Source of the DNA: Larix sibirica
Taxonomy: Eukaryota > Streptophyta > Pinopsida > Pinales > Pinaceae
Direction: 5' to 3'
Assembly: GCA_004151065.3 (NCBI GenBank)
Contig: NWUY0300007622.1
Location: 1 to 10,101 of the forward strand
DNA: 10,101 nucleotides
The translations under genes and the position numbers were made by a program. This document shows, in pieces, positions 8,105-10,101 of this stretch (the stretch's first letter is position 1; each line of letters starts with the position of its first letter). The notes beneath the pieces were generated by a model. That model worked only from the letters and a program-made list of their open reading frames with translations, did no database searches and was not told where the DNA came from.

Positions 8105-9302
8105 TTATCCTCATGAGCTTTGTCCCATTTTAACACCAAATCACCCACTTGAAATTCCCTATTGGAATTTGATCCCTGATCAAACCATGATTTAACAATC
8201 TGTTGATGCTTTGTGAAATGTTGTTTAGCACTTTCTCTATCCTCTTCCAGTTTTATTAGCATGTTGATTCTTTTTTTAATGGTTGGACAATCTATGTCTT
8301 GTACAGATTGTGCGAGCTGCAACGAAGGTAAAAATAAATTAGGGGGGGATAGCTTCTGTTCCATATACCAAAAAGAATGGAGAGTTGTCGAAAGATATTT
8401 TTGGTGTGCCAATTCTTATGGTGTTCGGCTATTGATCTTTTAAGAAATTTTAGCAAATTTTTATTCGTTGATTTAGCCAAGCCATTACCTTGTGGATAGT
8501 AACTTGTTGAATACTTAATCCTAATTCCCCTTTCTAAGGAAAATTCAGTCAGTTCACCCAAAGAGAAATAAGATGCATTGTCAAATACCAATGATTCTAG
8601 CATGCCAAATTTGGTAATTATATGAGTTTCTAGAAAATTGAGAACATGATTGGTATTTACCACCCGTGAAGGAGAAGCTTCAGACCACCAGGTAAAATAA
8701 TTGGTAGCGGTGATGATATATTTATGCTATAAGGATGAGGGGGGGTTAATTGGCCCAACTATGTCTATTCCCCATTGTTGAAAAGGTCTGTCAATAGTAA
8801 CAGGCTGCAAAGGGAAAGCGGGTCTCCTAATTCTGCCAGAGGCCATCTGACAGTCCTGACATTTTCTAGTGTGGGAATGTGCATTTTTGAACAATGTTGG
8901 CCAGAAAGAACTTGCCCTCAGGATTTTATGTGGAATGGTGTCACCCCCAAAATGTCCACCAGCAGGGCCATCATGAAGTTGTTTTAAAACTAATTCAGCC
9001 TCATCTTTCTCGAGACAACAAAGAAGAACACCATTTGCATTTTTCCTAAACAGGATATTATTCACCAATTGATATGGTGTTGATTTTATCGTAACAGCTC
9101 TTCTTTTCTTTGGTTCTAAATCATCTGGAGCACTTCCTATTTCAAGATAAGTCCTAATATCAGTGTACCAATATCTTGGGGAATCAAGGATGAAACAAAT
9201 TTCCTTTTGTAACAGTGAATCATCAATAAATGAATCAAGATGATTAGCAGGAAAGTGTGTTGATTTTGCAGCTAATTTACACAGCCCTTGTCCCCACACA
9301 AC
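8105..9302 (-). pseudogene. Integrase of gypsy pol (broken, catalytic Glu replaced)
   Basis: Integrase inserts the element's DNA copy into the genome. In the segment read from 9299, an HHCC zinc finger is complete: His109 and His116 (LHDGPAGGHF), then Cys147 and Cys150 (CQDC). The first catalytic Asp is in WGIDIVGPI (residue 179). A TAG at 8727-8729 follows, but the same frame goes on through YIITATNYFTWW and the second Asp in VFDNASYFS. Exactly 35 residues later, in NGLAKSTNK, the expected Glu is Lys (codon 8472-8474). Next, SPFFLVYGTEA (8383-8351) lies in a different frame after a small loss. A 7-base C run (8342-8348) shifts the frame again into LFLPSLQLAQSVQD and VGDLVLKWDKAHED. Homology ends at the ambiguous bases 8103-8104, before the usual GPF-type motif. 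Confidence 0.93.
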
Positions 9303-9742
9303 CTATGAAGGTTTAATATCCAGATCATACTCTTGAAGGGCATCCATCCAATGGGACCTTTTTCCCCTAATTCTTTTTGAACTAGCAAGTTTCTCACTAC
9401 TTAATAGGGAACAATAATTTTAGTGTGTGATTTCAAAAGCTAGGGATGGAAATGTTTCACTGCTTTGAAAACAACAAATGCCTGTTTGTCAACTTCGTGA
9501 TAATTTAGTTCAGTCCCTTTTAAATTTCAGCTCATGAACGAGATGGGGACTTCATGGTCTTGATGATTTTTTTGGGTTAGAACAGCTGCGTAGGATAAAT
9601 CTAAAGCAAAGGTATAGTAGATAAAATATTTCTTGAAGTCGGGACTTAGGAGTGCAAGTGCCTCTGCTACGAATTCTCTAATTTTAATAAATGATTCCTT
9701 TTCTTTATTCCCCCATGCAAAATTTGCATCCTTTTTTATCAT
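9303..9742 (-). pseudogene. RNase H domain of gypsy pol (broken)
   Basis: RNase H removes the RNA strand of the RNA-DNA hybrid during reverse transcription. The segment starts in the connection region with MIKKDANFAWGNKEKESF and SPDFKKYF. It continues with the RNase H block FALDLSYAAVLTQ, which holds the first acidic residue, then VPISFMS, LNYHEVDKQAFVVFKAVKHF, LLKSHTKIIV and WMDALQEYDLDIKP. The usual TDH box around the third acidic site is not seen; IIVPY stands there, as in a common plant gypsy subgroup. The segment is broken by a TGA at 9527-9529, a TAG at 9440-9442 and a TAA at 9401-9403. A frame change follows in the A run at 9359-9363, and a TAG lies at 9303-9305. Homology is clear; activity is excluded. 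Confidence 0.88.
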
Positions 9743-10101
9743 ATTCCGAAGAGGACGAACAGTTTAAGAAAAACTTGGGACAAACCTTCTCATAATGTCG
9801 ATTTTTCCCAGGGGGATTGCATTGCTTTCTTCATGGGAGGATAAGTGATTTTGGATATAGCTTCAGTTTGTTTTGGATCAATCATGATTCCTTATTTTGA
9901 CACTACACATCCTAATAGAATCCCCTCAGTGACTACAAAAAAAAAATTCTCAAGATTAAGGGAAATGTTGAATCTTCTGCAACGTTCGAAAACCTTGCGA
10001 AGGTGTGAAATATGACCAGACCCCATTTTTGTATTGGAGAAAACTCACTATGGCTTGGGAATACCACAATAGATAGATGACTACCAGAAATCAACTCAAT
10101 T
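9743..10101 (-). pseudogene. Reverse transcriptase, C-terminal fragment (broken)
   Basis: In the parent element this enzyme would copy the retrotransposon RNA into DNA. The visible part is the region after the active site. HISHLRKVFERCRRFNISLN begins at 10014 and is followed by VTEGILLG and a GIMIDPKQTEAISKIT block, all standard for the gypsy thumb and connection. A TAA at 9892-9894 interrupts this. The frame shifts at the C run 9811-9815, after which MRRFVPSF reads on in another frame until a TAA at 9764-9766. Near the right edge, IYL (10078-10070) is followed directly by LWYS, so the two catalytic aspartates of the YxDD box appear to be deleted. The bases between about 10015 and 10065 cannot be read in one frame. 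The N-terminal fingers and palm lie outside the window. Confidence 0.85.

Larger units (their letters stand above)
8105..10101 (-). mobile_element. Decayed Ty3/gypsy LTR retrotransposon, 3' half of pol
   Basis: Read on the minus strand from 10101 downward, the region gives the end of reverse transcriptase, RNase H, and an integrase with zinc finger and catalytic core. This order, with integrase after RNase H, is diagnostic of Ty3/gypsy rather than Ty1/copia. The linker GQGLCKLAAKS between RNase H and integrase and the SFMS and VDKQAF blocks are typical of a widespread plant gypsy group. Gag, protease and the palm of reverse transcriptase would lie beyond the right edge. In-frame stops lie at 9892-9894, 9764-9766, 9527-9529, 9440-9442, 9401-9403, 9303-9305 and 8727-8729. 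Frame changes lie at 9811-9815, 9359-9363, about 8384-8404 and 8342-8348, three of them in homopolymer runs. The copy is dead. The last part of integrase, with its GPY/F-type module, is missing at 8103. Confidence 0.95.

Noticed and set aside
8213-8443. 76-codon open frame on the + strand
   Set aside because: It lies antisense to the integrase remnant, whose minus-strand motifs are clear. It has no recognisable domain and is a shadow of that sequence.
8775-8987. 70-codon open frame on the + strand
   Set aside because: It is antisense to the zinc finger and first catalytic block of the integrase, so it is a frame shadow.
8105-10101. A host gene or an active retrotransposon
   Set aside because: The domains are those of gypsy pol. 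Seven in-frame stops, several frame changes and lost catalytic residues exclude activity.

Overview
The window looks like repeat-rich, gene-poor nuclear DNA of a land plant. Three things point that way. The G-rich repeat motif includes the plant telomere type TTTAGGG. The only recognisable protein homology is a plant-type Ty3/gypsy retrotransposon pol. There is no intact gene on either strand. A large genome such as a conifer's would fit the style of both the telomere-like tract and the pol, but that is inference and no species can be named.

Layout. Positions 1-1834 are AT-rich DNA with no recognisable gene, only small local repeats and a weak 50-codon open stretch. Positions 1835 to about 6905 form a roughly 5.1 kb tract of degenerate telomere-like sequence. 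All G-rich motifs (GGGTTA, TTAGGG, GGGTTATA, TGGTTA) lie on the + strand, C is strongly depleted, and stop codons fill every frame. Younger duplications sit inside it: a 93-bp dimer (3256-3441), a four-copy tandem of about 133 bp with a conserved EcoRV site (about 5011-5555), and a nearly perfect 35-bp-spaced duplication (6814-6881). From about 6927 the composition changes abruptly. Positions 6927 to about 7955 may be a long terminal repeat (LTR), with TGTAATACCCC at its left edge, a TATA box, and a degenerate tRNA-Met primer-binding-site-like motif after it. Positions 8105-10101 hold the 3' half of a dead Ty3/gypsy pol on the minus strand, in the order reverse transcriptase end, RNase H, integrase. 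It runs off the right edge of the window.

How the parts relate. Nothing here appears to be expressed as protein. The pol remnant carries at least seven in-frame stops, four frame changes, loss of the reverse transcriptase catalytic aspartates and a Glu-to-Lys change at the third integrase catalytic position. It stops abruptly at two ambiguous bases (8103-8104). The putative LTR appears to face the opposite way from the pol, which suggests nested or rearranged insertions beside the telomere-like array. The most unusual feature is the array: a long, one-stranded, decayed telomere-like field from which a 133-bp satellite-like unit seems to have arisen locally.
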